Assembly: GCA_036435485.1 (NCBI GenBank)
Contig: CM071600.1
Span: forward strand, 117,916,046-117,980,045
From: Saposhnikovia divaricata
Lineage: Eukaryota; Streptophyta; Magnoliopsida; Apiales; Apiaceae
Direction of reading: 5' to 3'
Length of the DNA: 64,000 bases
Below, one piece after another: positions 45,957 to 58,571 of this stretch. A program made the translations under genes and the position numbers. How positions within the stretch are numbered: the first letter of the stretch is position 1; each line of letters begins with the position of its first letter. The notes below the pieces were generated by a model. It saw only the letters and a list, made by a program, of their open reading frames with translations, did not search any database and had not been told where the DNA came from.

Positions 45957-46475
45957 TATTAAATATAATTGATGTGTTTTAATCAGTGTTTAAGTGTTAC
46001 AGTGAATTATCAGAGTTTAGCTGGAAGCGGTCAGAGTTTAGTGTAAACTCTGACAGATGGAAGCTCGACAGAGTTTGTCAAACTCTGTCTGGAAGCAGCG
46101 CGTACAGAGTCAACAGAAGATATTAGAGATCAATTGAAGATTGATATGGAAGCGAGATCTTTGGAGATTGGATAGCTATCAAAGAGATCGAGTTGACTTA
46201 GAAGACGTGTGACAATCTGTAATTGATATCATTGTATAGCTGATCATTAGGAAAATCAATTAGAGATTGTATCGAAGCTGTATATTTTATAAATACAGTT
46301 AGGTTAACCCTAGAAGGGTATCGTGCATCGAACTATCTTTATTGTAACCTAGCAGCTCTTTGTTATAGTTTACATCACGAAGAGGTTTTAATACCAGAAG
46401 TTTTAAAGTGCATAAATTTCTTACTTGTTAAACTCTCATACGAATTTGATTATTAATTGTGTATTCGGCCTAACA
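45957..46475 (+). repeat. element B 3' LTR
   Basis: 519 bp, matching the 5' LTR except at about six positions; its second base is A instead of G (TATTA start). Followed by the target duplication ATCAT. Confidence 0.93.
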
Positions 46476-46480
46476 ATCAT

Positions 46481-47102
46481 ATATTCAGTGTTTATTATGA
46501 GAGTTTGTGCATCCAGTGCTTACTGATTTATTTTATGGATTTTATGAAATACTAGATGCTCTGAATACTGATTTAGTAAACTCTGCTCTACATACACGTA
46601 TATTCACAACTGTGCAGTATTTGAAAGGATAACAGTAATTAAGTTGGACAATTGATAAACACTGTTGGATTTTGTTGAGTACTCTAAGGTAATATTTTAT
46701 TTCAGACAAAACATATACTTGGAGTACACAAAGAGTTTTTGACATTTGCATGTCATATGTGCCAGTTGTTTAATTGTGTCAGACAGTTAAAGCTTATTGG
46801 AAATAGGAGAGAGAACAGCATTAATAATAGGCATTATTACTATGCGTGTAAATAACTGTTCCACTGTTTATGTGACACGTGTCCCACTCACACACTTAAC
46901 AAGAAATTGGTTGCGTGTTTAATGTCTAAAACGATTGGGTTTTGATTTTCAATTACAGATCTAATCAAAATCATTTCATTATTCACTTTTTCATCTTTAC
47001 AACCACGAACACACAACATCACACACAATTTCTCTGTTACTTTCACTTAAGCATTTTCATAAACACTTTTCCATACACTCTCTTCTCTATTATACTGTTC
47101 TA
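46481..47102 (+). other. element A post-pol spacer, continued
   Basis: The rest of A's spacer after element B. It has no ORF of note. It is similar to the complement of 39430-40800 in B except for the block of about 0.75 kb missing here, and contains GACACGTGTCCCACTCAC near 46870. It leads directly to the ATG of the aORF, with an A/C-rich leader (46985-47100). Confidence 0.65.
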
Positions 47103-50100
47103 ATGGCAACCAAGAACTTTGTGGCTCAGGGATTAACTTTTGTTACAAACAACTATGCTGCAATCCTAGACACTGCTAAAGCCCCAGAATCATTTCATCT
47201 GATTCAAAACTTCTTAAGAGACTCTGAAATTGGTAAGGCTCTTGTCCAACCAGAGAAACTCTCGGCCACACAAATCTCAACCTTCTGGAGAAACTCGGTT
47301 TATGATGATGGTGGAGAGAATGGGACTCCATCAATTGTGTTTACCTATGAAGATCAAGAGTTTGTCATAACTCCTGCAACTGTTCGTGAGGTTTTGGACT
47401 TTGACACTCACACTTCATACTCTGTGGCTGTTGAGGGTCAATTAAAAGAAATGTTACAGCAAATAAGGTTTTCTGCTCCTTTGGATAAGATTGGGAATGT
47501 CAAAAGACCAGGGCTCAGGAAGGAGTGGAGCTTCTTCTTTGACTGCATTACTCGAGCCTTTGGCAAGAAGGTCACCAACTGGGATGCAATTCCTGGTGAA
47601 AGTCTTCAAATCGGGTATTCTATTCTTAATGGGAGTAACTTTGATTTTGGTCATTTTGTACTTATGAATTTAGGTGAAAAACTTGCAGAGTCTAATACAA
47701 CTGTTTATTTCTTTCGTTTCTGTCAATGTTTATTCTCTGCTTGTTTACCTAATTGACAATTGCTGATGAGGATGTTATACAACCTTTCCAATGTCATAAG
47801 AGAATGTTTTCTGATTTGACAAATAAGGATGCTAACAAAGAGCAAGTACCAGAGTTTATCTATCCTCTTGCCCTCATAAACTTTGTCAACCAACCACAAG
47901 AACAACAAGAACCACAACACGAACCAATCATTGAACCTCCACAGTCACCACCTTAACCCACAAACACTGAACCTTCTCAACCCACAAACACTGACCCACC
48001 TCAAACCATAAACACTGAACCAATCACTAAACCTACATATCCACCCACAATTACTACTACTTCACAACCACAATCTTCATCACACCCTCAACCTCAACCA
48101 CAATCAAAACCAAAGAAGCCAAAGAAAAGCAAGGCTATAAGGCCATCAAGAAAACAGAGGATGGCTGGAGCTTCTAAGCCAAAGAAGGTTAGAAAGGAAA
48201 GGGCTAACAAACCTAAGTCTCCTTCTATACTTGATGATTCTGTCTCAGAAGAAGAGAGAGCAGAATTGAATCCTCCAGCTAAGAGAAGGAGATTAATTAT
48301 TGATGAATCTGATGAAGATGTGAATGTTGAAGCTCCAGAGGATATTTCTAAGGAAATACCTGCTGTTGAGATAGCAAGAGATGGAAATGGTGATGCTCAA
48401 ATGGATGAAATTCTTGAACCATTGTTCCCATTCTCTGAGAACATGGACATTCCAATCTCTTCACATGCTGTATTCTCTGAGGCCACTGATGCAGTAAAAC
48501 AAACCACCTTGGTACATGAAGAAACAGTGGCTTCTCATACTGAGTTAATTTCTGATGCTCATCAATCTGTTGAACAGGGTGAGGAAATTGATCAATCACC
48601 TAAGAAGATAAACTCCGAGCCTATTATGCAACCTACAGAGGATATTGTAAAGCCTGTTGCAGAGAACGTTGAACCTACTGCTGAAACTGTTGCAGAGGAT
48701 GTTGTTGAGACTGTTGAAACTGTTGATGCATCTATTCCAATTCCTGACTCCACTCATCATGTTGAAGCTGAGATTGAAGATGAAATTGAAGGGAATACTG
48801 AGTCAAGCTCTTCTCAGAGTTTACCAGTCCAGACTGATGCTAAGGTTAAGGATTTTGCTGGTCCTTCAAATCAAGCAGATGATGAAGAAGAACACTATGA
48901 ACAATTTTCAAATGACTGGTACAAGGACACTTGTATCTTTCCTGTTGCAAGAGCAGCTGAATTTGTCAAGAGAACCTCCAGAACAATTACAAATCCAGAG
49001 ATTCTATCTTGTCTCAAGGCTACAGTTGTACAAGTGAAGACTCTCAATTCTAGGTTTGATCTGTGTCAAAAGGCAATCTCTGATGTTCGAGGTGATGTTG
49101 TTAGAGGAGATGATATGATTAAACTTGACAACAAGAACAAATTTCACTATCTTTCTCAGAATCAAGAAACTTTGTCTCACAGGCTGAGCAAAGTTGAAGA
49201 AAATCAAAATGCTATGTCCTTAAAGATTGATTCTATTGCTACCTCCCTGGAGCTAATCACATCTATTCTTATGCCTGATGATGTCAAAAAGGGGGAGAGA
49301 GTTGCTAAAGACAAATGCAAGCAATCTCAAACTCTGATCAGAAAGGATAATGCTGGAGATGGAGGAGCAAGTAATAAAGGCAGGGGCAAAACTGAAGAAC
49401 TTCAAACTCTGAAAACTAGCAAGTCTTCTAAATCACAGTTTGCTGGGATAAACACTGATACTCAAGGTACTTCAAAGACCAAGAGTTTGGTATTCTCTTC
49501 TAATCCATAGACTGATGAGGAGTTGGCTGCTAAGTTGTTCATTGAAGAAAATGAGGAAGGAGCTACAATTGAAGATATTAAAGCTGAAGAAAAGAGTTTA
49601 CAAGAAGAACATCTCAAAGCTTTAAAGTCTGGAAAGTTAAAGAAAGGAAAAGCTCCTAGGCCTGTTTTTAAAGGTATTGTGATCAAGGAAAATGTTGATG
49701 TTGGTCAAAGATCACAGTTATCAAAGAAATCAACAGTAGCAGAAGCTATACTCAAGCTGAAAGGCATTGAAGGAGAAATTTCACAGAAGAAAGTTACAAC
49801 CTCTTTTTCTACACAAGTTGTACAGAAGAAAGAAAACACAACCTCTGTTGCTACACAAGTTGTGTCTAGACCTTTATCTTCTCAGTTGCAATCAGTTTTT
49901 GGTAAAGGAACACTTCATGATCCAAATCTATTATCTGGAGTTTCTATGGATTTTTCTGATGGAAGAGCTTTGTCTGGTAAGGTTGGAAACAATAAGGGTG
50001 GTTTAGGCTCACACAAAGACAAAAGGCAATATACTGGTCCCAGAGATCCTTCTTCACTGGCTGTTCCAGGTCGTGGTGTCACTCAAGAGAGTTTGGATAG

Positions 50101-50662
50101 ACTGGAATCAGTACAGTTAGTTTATCAGAAGAGTTTAAAGAAGGATTTTCTCTTGTACTTTATGGCTGATGGGACAGTATTTAGAATTGGTGAGAATGAT
50201 ATTGGCTTGAAATATTGGGAAGAATTAGAATATGTTCTATATATTTCCAAGGTGAATAGTCAAAGGACTCAATCAGTTGCAAATGTGCTTAGACAGAAAA
50301 TGCTCCAGAATTTGGCAATCAGAGGGATGAAGTGCAATAGCAGATATGTTCCTAAGTACAGAGACTGGAATGGAAATCTTATTGAAATGAAGAAGGGTAC
50401 TGCAAAATTAAAGACTGATTTGGGAATCACAGTACTTGACTTCAATTCACAGTCAGAAGAAGTCAAATTTATTAGGCTGGGAAATGAGATGAGGAGAAAC
50501 AAAATTTATGATCTTAGATCTGCTATCTATCAGACAGATGAGAGTGATCCTCAGCTAAGAGAGATTAAAGAAGCTATGAAGATTGAGCTTGAAAATGAAG
50601 AGAGAAGATTGCTTATAGATTATCTCAGAACAACACCAGATCTTGAGGAGATTAGAGATTAA
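47103..50662 (+). pseudogene. element A aORF: very long extra ORF downstream of pol
   Basis: Starts at ATG 47103 after an A/C-rich leader and ends LEEIRD-TAA at 50660-50662, about 1,185 codons. Lesions: a frameshift near 47750, TAA 47954-47956 and TAG 49508-49510. Regions in order: a conserved domain of about 215 residues (FLRDSEIG, GGENGTP, FDTHTSY, KKVTNWDAIP, GSNFDFG); Gln/Pro/Thr-rich linker; a basic patch (KPKKPKKSK, RKQR), a possible nuclear localisation signal; an acidic region; a conserved helical stretch (NDWYKDTCIFP to SLELITSILMP) that looks coiled-coil; a Lys-rich linker; and a conserved C-terminal domain (GTLHDPNLLSGVSM to YVPKYRDWNGNLIE). Position matches the env-like ORF of some Sireviruses, but I see no signal peptide, membrane anchor or envelope feature. 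Function unknown; a nucleic-acid or chromatin role is speculation. Confidence 0.85.
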
Positions 50663-50807
50663 AGTCTGTAAGAATTTTCTTGTTATCTGTAGATTTTTGT
50701 TAAGTCAAGTTTAAACTCTGCTTATTTTATAAACACTGTGTTTGTATGAAATTGTTTTGACATCATCAATTATTGTTAACTTGTGCATTTTTACTAATGA
50801 ACAAGTT

Positions 50808-50815
50808 GGGGGAGA
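50808..50815 (+). promoter_or_regulatory. polypurine tract of element A
   Basis: GGGGGAGA immediately before TTGTTAAAT of the 3' LTR; same context as in B. Confidence 0.85.
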
Positions 50816-50816
50816 T

Positions 50817-51374
50817 TGTTAAATATAATTGATATGGTTAATATTAGTGTTTAAGTTTTGCAGGGAAAAACAGAGTTTAAATAGGAAGCAGTCAGAGTTT
50901 AGTTAAACTCTGACGGTTAGAAGCTGAACAGAGTTTGTTATACGCTGACAGTTGGAAGCTCGGCAGAGTTTGTTAAACTCTGTCTGGAGGAAGCGTCTAC
51001 TTGTCAACAGTGTTTGAAGAATTATTGAAGATAATTATGGAAAAAATATCTTTGAAGATTGGATAGCTGTCAAAGAGATTTAGTTGACTAAGGAGACGAG
51101 TAGCAATCGTAATTGATATCAATTGTATAGCTAATTTATAGGAGTATCAATTATCGATTGTATAGCAGCTGTATATTTTATAAATACAGTTAGGTTAACC
51201 CTAGAAGGATATCGATCGTGTAATACAATATCTTTCATTGTAACCTAAGCAGCTCTCTGTGATAATTTACATCACTGAGAGAGAAGTTAATTCAAACAGT
51301 TTTTAAAGTTTTTTAAAGAACTTATTGTTATTCTCTCATACTTAGTTGATTATAAGTGTGTATTCGGCCTAACA
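50817..51374 (+). repeat. element A 3' LTR
   Basis: 558 bp, same length as the 5' LTR, followed by the target duplication ATATA (51375-51379). It includes the same palindromic boxes and TATAAATA. Confidence 0.93.
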
Positions 51375-51379
51375 ATATA

Positions 51380-51965
51380 AATATTTTCGAAGTGAACGGC
51401 TTAGATGAAACCAAGAATTGATCCAATGGCCCTGATTAACCCTGCATGAATCAAATTTTGTGAATATAAAACTGATTTTTGCAAATCAAATTTACTTAGA
51501 TAAACTACATCTTATTTTTACAAAATAAATTTGTAAAAATAGATAAAAATTAATAAAAATTCCACAAAAAAAATTTTAGAGTGATTAGAAAAATGAGATT
51601 CAATTTTTTTTTATTAAATTTAAAACTCAATTTTAAACACATTTTAATTAGTTTCCATCTTTTTGCCCGAGTTTTGAAACATTACGTATTTCTAGGCCAT
51701 GCAAAACTGAAACTAAATAAAATTTATTTTTATTTTATTTGAAATTTTTCAACATGGTTTTTAGCCAAGACATAAACATTAATTCTATAATGTCTATTTT
51801 TAATCAAATTTATTGTACAGAAATTTGAATTTTCGAGCACCGAAGTTCTCTAGAAAATCCGCTCACACAATACGCTTGATTGTCTTAACTAGAAAAATCA
51901 AGTGATGTGTATTTCAAATAAAATCTTGAATTAAATATAAAAATCAACTATATTTAATTTTTGTG
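51380..51965. other. AT-rich host spacer right of element A
   Basis: No gene or element boundary is visible; A/T-rich sequence with many A-runs. It continues what lay left of 22533 before A inserted. Confidence 0.4.
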
Positions 51966-52914
51966 TATAACGACCTAGAAATTTCGAATTTAGAATTATT
52001 TATTTTATATAAATTATGAATATTATTATGTGAATATTGTTGTAAAGGTGGAATGTTTGTGAATTGATGCCTATGTGTATATATGATGATTTGTGTGAGC
52101 TGTGAAGGTCAGTATATTTTTATTTGTATTTTGAGGAGTTAAAAATATTTAAATCATGCATTTTTGATCCTCTGTAAATTTTATAAAATTATCGGAGGAA
52201 TTAAAAATCATGAAAACTTTTGTAAAATTTTATATATATATTTATTGAGTTTTTAAAATTATTGGGTGGATTAATTTGGATGTTTCGGTATTTTAAAATG
52301 ATTTTAAGAGGTTTATTGTATTTAAAGGATCAAAACTTTGAAAATTCATATTTAATTCATTTTTGATCCGAAAAATATTTTAAAAATATGTGGGTGTTCG
52401 TAATTTTATGTTCTTTGTTTTAAAAATGAAAAGTTTAATTTTTCAGATATTTTAATGGATTTCGATTTATTAGAGTCGATTAAGAGTGTTATTGGGCCTG
52501 AATAAAATGGTAGTAACGATATAAGAGTAATGGGCCAAGCCCATTTAGAAGAGAGAAACACCACAGTCGGGGGGGGGGGGGGGGAATTCTAGAAACAGAG
52601 AGAGAGGTCGGAAGAAAAAAAAAACGGGGCAAAGCATACATACACGCAGATATATGTATATACGGGAGAGAGATTGAAAGCAAAAATGGGGGGGAGAAGG
52701 AATTTGGGGGAAAAAAATCAATTGGGGTGAGGGAAAGTATATATATATGTATGTATGTGACTGAGTGTGTGTGAGATGGCTGTGCAGCGGGGGATTCGCG
52801 CGAGCAAGGAGAGGAGGCCGGCGTCGGGGCGGCCGGCGGCGAGCTTGGGGTGGCCTGGTGGTGGGCGAATGGCAGTAGCTAGCAGTGGTTGTGCAGTGGC
52901 GCGTGAGTGAGAGT

Positions 52915-52977
<63 letters not shown>

Positions 52978-55123
52978 GAAAAGGATTTTTTGGTGAAAGA
53001 TTGAATTCTTTGAGTCGAATCGGAGCAATCGAAATGGTATAATTTCGTGTGTACCTATTTAATTTCCGTATTTTAAATTATTTAATTGTTTTAATTTAAT
53101 TAGTTGTAAATTATGAGATGTATGTGGTAATTTTGATAATTAGTGTATATTGAATTTGGAGAATATGGTTGTGATTTAATTAGTTAAATTGCGAATATTG
53201 TTTAATTGTTGTAAATAGAGTAATATTGTGAGGTATGAATGTTGTTTAGTTCGGAGATTTTATAGTGGTTAATTATATTTTTGGAATTAGTTTGTGGGTT
53301 TGATATACGTTGGGTTAGTAATTGTTATTTGGTAATTATGATTAAGGGGATAATTGTGAGTCCAAAAATATGTTCGGATTAGTAAGTAGAAATCGTTAAT
53401 TGTTAATTGTTATTGCCGTATATAATGTGTTTAAAGTTTATTTGAGTTGTTAGTCGTAATTGTCTATGTGCTAAGTGAGATAGGTCGAATAGTAATATTT
53501 GTTAAGTGCTAATTGTTATTGTTATAGGAGGGTAAGTATATGAATGGCTAATTGACTATGTGCTAAATGGTATAAATCAAGTTATAGTATATGTTGAAAG
53601 TATAAGTGCCAACTACGTGGTGTTGGCTTAAATGTGGATAGACGTAGTTTACTTTTCTTACGTGTTGAGGTGCCGCATGTCTGGGCGGGTAAATTTCTTT
53701 ATATGTTTAGTTGCCGCATGTCTGGGCGGATACTTTTCTTATGTGTTTAGTTGCCGCATGTTCGGGCAGGTACTTTTCATTATTTATTTATTTTTTTTAT
53801 GTTGCTGCAATTGAGGCAGCTTTTATTTTATCAAAAACATGGTTATAAATTGTTTTGTTTGGCATGGAGGGGCTGAGCCCATAGTCCGATAAACGAATAC
53901 TTTATGCCGAAATTTTCTAAAAATTCCCTGCAAATTTATTTAAAAATCTATTTAAGTTATTTGATTTGGTGATTTAAAAGTATATGGTGATTTTCGAGAG
54001 TCAAGATAAATGTTATAGTTGATATGTATTGTTGTGAAGTGGTTGCCTAGATGGTATCTAGGTGCCGAGTAATCATATGTGTTAAGTATTTATGTGGAGT
54101 GAGTATTTGATTTAGTGGTTGTCTTGAAACTGTATTATGAATGTGATTGAGTATGTTTGTATAAGTTAAGTAAGCGTTATAGGACGCGTATGGGTAGAGT
54201 AGAGCAAAACAATAAGATTTTGCTTAGTTGGATACTAAAATAGTATTTGACCTTGAAACGGTTGAATAGGAGATATGGCCAAGAGCAGAGTACGAGTAAA
54301 AAGATAAGCAGAAGGACAAGTATCAAAGCAAACGGATGTATTGACGTGGAGGTTAACGAGTTACGAAGTAGAAGTGGAAGTAGGGCCAAATAAAAGGCTA
54401 GCAAGTAAAGAGATGTCGTGAAACTGAGTTATGGATCGATGTTAAGGTTGAGAACTCCGTGAATCGAGGCAAGTGTTTTGCTCTTCACTTATCATTCAAG
54501 TGATGCAATTCAATTCCTTTGTTATATGATATGATGCGGTCAAGTATACTTAGAAAATGATGTATTTCCTCAATTAGCGTGAAAACGTTTATTTTCCCAC
54601 CCTCGATTCAAATACCAATTTCTCAAAGAATCTTATCACTAGTTTTTTTTTTTTTCCCGCAAATCATTTTATACATGGAATGTTATTGGACTCCTCAGTT
54701 GAACGCCCTATCTTTTATTTTCCTTGAAAAATGTTTAAGGGATTTTCTAAATAGAAAGATTCCAAGATTTAAATCCCCATAAATACTTGTTAATGAAATT
54801 CCTGATTTTTAGCATAATTTCTCCAGTGAACCCCTTCTTGAAAATGTTTCTTCAAACTAATTTGTAATTAAGTATCCTGGAATTATTTTACAGATAATTG
54901 TTTAAACTGCTTTACTCGCTTATGTTAATTTAAACCTTACTATGTGTTCTAAAATTTTAATAAATGCATAGTGCTTGATTATGTCCCTGCTCCAACTTAG
55001 GATTTCAATTGTTGGCAATTTTGTTGCGATTTATATCTTGTATTGTTGCCAAGTCAATTTTCTTTTTAATCAAATAATGATGATGTGTCCCCAGTTATTC
55101 ATATCTATCTTGTCAATGCTTAT
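51966..55123 (+). mobile_element. partial gypsy LTR interrupted by the chromovirus
   Basis: Begins TATAACGACCTAGAAATTTC and follows the solo LTR at 1273 closely for the first 450 bp or so (GGAGGAATTAAAAATCATGA, TTTTTGATCCGAAAAATATT), then more loosely. Landmarks keep the same order up to a GAGGCAAGT...GCTCTTC segment near 54470 (about 3145 in the solo LTR). The last 1.2 kb expected from that comparison, with the GTTACA end, is only partly present before the chromovirus LTR begins at 55124. So the chromovirus seems to have landed inside this LTR and the rest should lie beyond the window. A G-run of 16 (52569-52584), a GC-rich patch (52785-52860) and a GA repeat are included. Confidence 0.75.
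52921..52973. repeat. (GA)n microsatellite
   Basis: About 53 bp of GA dinucleotides in the partial LTR, at the place where the solo LTR at 1273 has its GT-rich block (about 2100-2280). Confidence 0.95.
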
Positions 55124-58100
55124 TGTAACACCCTCACTAGCCAACAATAATATTATAAACTCTTATATTCAATTAAACATTAATATAGGAGAAATTTTAG
55201 AAATTTCGGCATGATGTAGTCATAACCCGAACTAATCACCTGTTCAAACAACTAAGTAAAACTAAAAACAGACCACCAGCACCATTCATACTAATCCACA
55301 AGAAAATAAAACCATTACAACCCAGACCGCACACAGGTCACTGTATGAAACAACTATCAATAGCTATTACAACCCAGAACTGAATTAAATAATATACAAC
55401 CCATCAAATAAGATAATCTGCCTACAAATACAGATATAATATAAACCAAAGTATATGTCACTACCCAACCAACCGCCTCGACCCTCTGACTGCCTCGGTG
55501 ACTACCCCAACCCGACGGGCCACTTCTTCTAGACATCTCCTGGCTTAGCTGAGGAAACAGAATTAGCAAGCAAGTGAGCCAAAACGCTCAGCAAGTATAT
55601 ATATATAAAATTAAAACATCAACAACTGATATGTCTGCAAGATTTTCAGGAATTAACAATCAACAATATTTGTATCTCAATTAAAGGTTCATCTTTTATC
55701 TGAATCATAGAATAGAATCGGATTGGACTATCATGCATTTTATAAATAAAAAAAAAAACAATTATAAGGTTAGGCTGCTGATCAGTCACGCACTAACCCC
55801 GGACAAACGCACACAGCAATGTCCTTTAATGGATCCACGGCACACATTGGCCTTAATTATTTCTGACCACGAATCTGGTCCGACCCTTTCGGTCCACATT
55901 TTAAAAAAACTAACAGTCCAATCCTAACTAAACATTAGGTGTCGGAACAATCGACTACCTCATCTGTCAAACACCCTGGACACTTTCGTTCCAGGTTAAC
56001 ATCTCAATTTCACCAAATAAAACAAGGTTGAGTAATTTCTGAATTAAATATCAACAAGTTCGATATGGCAAAAAGGGGTACTGACTTAAGTCAGGTCATA
56101 AAAAGGATTAACAAAAACGATATAATCAACCTGGGTATAACAATTGAATATTTATAATTAATGGAAATTATTAGAGCAAGTATATCAAGGATAAATCAAT
56201 TACATCAAAATCAAGTTATGATAATCATACTTCGCTGGAAATGTAAGTGAAGCGATTTACTTGAAAGAGGAGTGAAATAATACACTTACAAGGAATGTGG
56301 ATGTAAATCAAATCATTAATAGCATCAACAACTCAGTGGAATCACTTTTTGGTATGACAATTAAGTATTCGAAAATTCGGGAAATTAACGAAACAATTAG
56401 GGCAAGAATAATCTGAATAAGCATATGAACCAGGTTTTATAATCATACTCATTTAAAAGATAATTGAAGCAATTTACTTGCCTTAAATAGAAAATCACAG
56501 AATCCGAAGCGTCTTTACGTCCTCAGCTTTAGCCTTTCCTTTATCCACGGAATCTACACACAATATAACACTATTTCAGAATCCTGTTTAATACTCGCTA
56601 ATCAATGTAAACATTCCACTTAGTCTACCCCAGCGAATAGTTCCCTAATTTACGTTTATTTACTCATATAGTATCAATACATAAACTACAGACAAAAGTA
56701 TTTAATCAAATAGTCACATTAACACACACATTACATAGATTTTAAAATATGAAGCCCGACTCACAATTCGAATAAATTGCATAATTATACATACTCGTTA
56801 CCAAGCAATGATTTTTAATATATATTTTAGAAAAATTTGACGGCATCCCCTTTATACGGGGGACTGCCAGTCGGAATACAGCCGACACAACCAACATAAT
56901 CATCAATTAACAATTAATTCCATACTTATTATCCAATCCCAAGTCACATTCCAATTTACTGGTTTATAATCCAATTCAATTTAAGCAATTAATAACACTC
57001 GATAATAAAATTATAATTTATTAGATAAATAACAAATATTAATTATTAAATAAGTTTTGGCTCAGAAAATAATCATCATCGCCGTTTTATACCCTCGACT
57101 CAAATAAAATCATCGTCGAGGGGGCAAAATCCCGAGGGTGCCCAATTTAGGGTTTCCAACCCGGAATTCTACGCTTACTATTTTATACGAATAATTTACA
57201 ATTTCAGTAAATAAGTAATCAAGGCTTCGACTTTAACCAACAGTCATAGCAGGAATTTAACAGAGCTCTATTCGAAACATCACAGAATTTGCAATCCACA
57301 ACAATCGAACCATATGGTCAAGAGTCCAAAATTGCAGTACAAGGACTTGGTCACTAGTTTCACTCGACTGTACACGCACATACTCGCAATTGCCACAAGA
57401 CAGAGGAGGGGAAAATCGACACATACATGGCAATACCACTGCTACAACACAGACATAGCACACAAACGCAGAGATACACGTACAAACACCCACTATTTAC
57501 ATAGACTCTCGTTAACACACTACACCACAGCAAGAGACTAGGACAGAGAAATAGACCACCAGTATAGCCTTCACACACACACGCACACTGCTCTTGACAC
57601 ACACACACACAGGCTGCCATAAACTCACTCACACAGTACACACACGCCCCTTGTTTACACACGCACGCACGCACCACGGACACACACACACTACCTCTGT
57701 ACAACTTCGCCACTCACGGCCACACAACACCGATGCAACGCAGCGCCCAGAGGGAGGAAACACAGGGGAAAGGAGAGGGTTTTATGCCCGAGAGACAAAT
57801 GAGAGGAACGAGAGATTTAAAGAGAGGTGGAGAGAAGAAAATTGAGAGAGGAAACTAGAGACTTCGAGAGATTGAGAGAACTGAGGTTTATGCCCGGTTT
57901 TTAAGAATGAAATTAGGGATTCATTCCTAAAGCAATTGGGGAAAATGGTTTTAAAAAGGGGAAAAACAATTTTCATTCCACATTTAACCAAATCAAAAAG
58001 AAACAACTCGAAAAAAATATGGAATAAATAAACAATATCTGGAAAAAATCAAATTTTTATTTTTAAAACGTAAAGAATAAAATTACCTACCTCCCCACAT

Positions 58101-58531
58101 TTTTAAAATATTTTTAGGATCAAAAACGAATTAAATATGGATTTTACAAAATTTAATCCTTAAATTGGAAAATAATTTGTAAAATCATTTTAAAATCCTT
58201 GAAACCCAAAAATAATTCACCAAGTATTTTTAAAAGTCATGTAAACTAATAAAATCAATAATGAAAAAGATTTCAGGATTTCTGCTAATTCCGAGAATTT
58301 TATAAAATTCAAAGAAGGTAATTATAACACAAATAAATAGGAAATAAATCCCAAAAATATAATCAAAATAGTCGGGCTTACATAACACATATAAAATATC
58401 AATCTGACTTCCAAATATTATTCCACAATATAATACTTCCTCAACCAAATCACACACCACATAATTCACATTTAATAATAAAATAAATAACTTTTAATAA
58501 TTAAATAATCTGACATTTCTAAGGCGTTATA
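55124..58531 (-). repeat. 3' LTR of the chromovirus
   Basis: 3,408 bp. In element sense it starts TATAACGCCTTAGAAATG right after the polypurine tract and ends GAGGGTGTTACA. As in the solo LTR at 1273, the first dinucleotide is TA, not TG. It contains a CA/GT-rich region (57540-57700) and the conserved CCTCGGGATTTTGCCCCCTC segment. ORFs inside are low complexity. Confidence 0.85.
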
Positions 58532-58550
58532 ACCTTCCCCCCTTAAAAGG
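58532..58550 (-). promoter_or_regulatory. polypurine tract of the chromovirus
   Basis: In element sense CCTTTTAAGGGGGGAAGGT, directly before the LTR start; 20-odd bases after the stop codon of the polyprotein. Confidence 0.75.
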
Positions 58551-58571
58551 ATTCTGTCCCCAGAATCTCAC

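Larger units (their letters stand above)
34040..46475 (+). mobile_element. element B: Sirevirus-type copia element nested in element A, with an internal inversion
   Basis: 12,436 bp bounded by 519-bp LTRs (34040-34558, 45957-46475) and the target duplication ATCAT (34035-34039, 46476-46480). Gag, protease, integrase and the C-terminal part of the aORF are on the plus strand. The pol C-terminal half (RT, RNase H) and the aORF N-terminal half are on the minus strand between about 38166 and 43420, in reversed order. This is what a single inversion of about 5.25 kb would produce. Gag has two stops, integrase a frameshift, RT two deletions and stops, and the aORF two stops. The LTRs differ at about six sites, slightly less than those of A, in keeping with insertion after A. 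The 3' LTR begins TATTA through a G-to-A change. Confidence 0.93.
22538..51374 (+). mobile_element. element A: Sirevirus-type Ty1/copia retrotransposon with two nested insertions
   Basis: Complete ends are visible: LTRs of 558 bp each (22538-23095 and 50817-51374) with TGTTA...TAACA termini and the 5-bp target duplication ATATA (22533-22537, 51375-51379). Inside are a tRNA-iMet-type primer site, gag with three CCHC knuckles, pol in copia order (protease, integrase, RT, RNase H), a long extra ORF after pol and a GGGGGAGA polypurine tract. The long gag, the AGSCCAQ RNase H motif and the extra ORF place it with Sireviruses (SIRE/Maximus group). Without the 4.7-kb LTR in gag and the 12.4-kb element B it would be about 11.7 kb. 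It is not functional: gag has a deletion of about 200 bp and a stop, pol has two stops and the aORF has a frameshift and two stops. By eye the two LTRs differ at about nine positions. Confidence 0.93.

Noticed and set aside
22538..51374. Treating the two copia gag-pol sets as a tandem array
   Set aside because: Each has its own LTR pair and its own target duplication, and one lies wholly inside the other.
57257..57845. Cys/Val-rich and His/Thr-rich frames on both strands
   Set aside because: Translations of the CA/GT-rich block in the chromovirus LTR.
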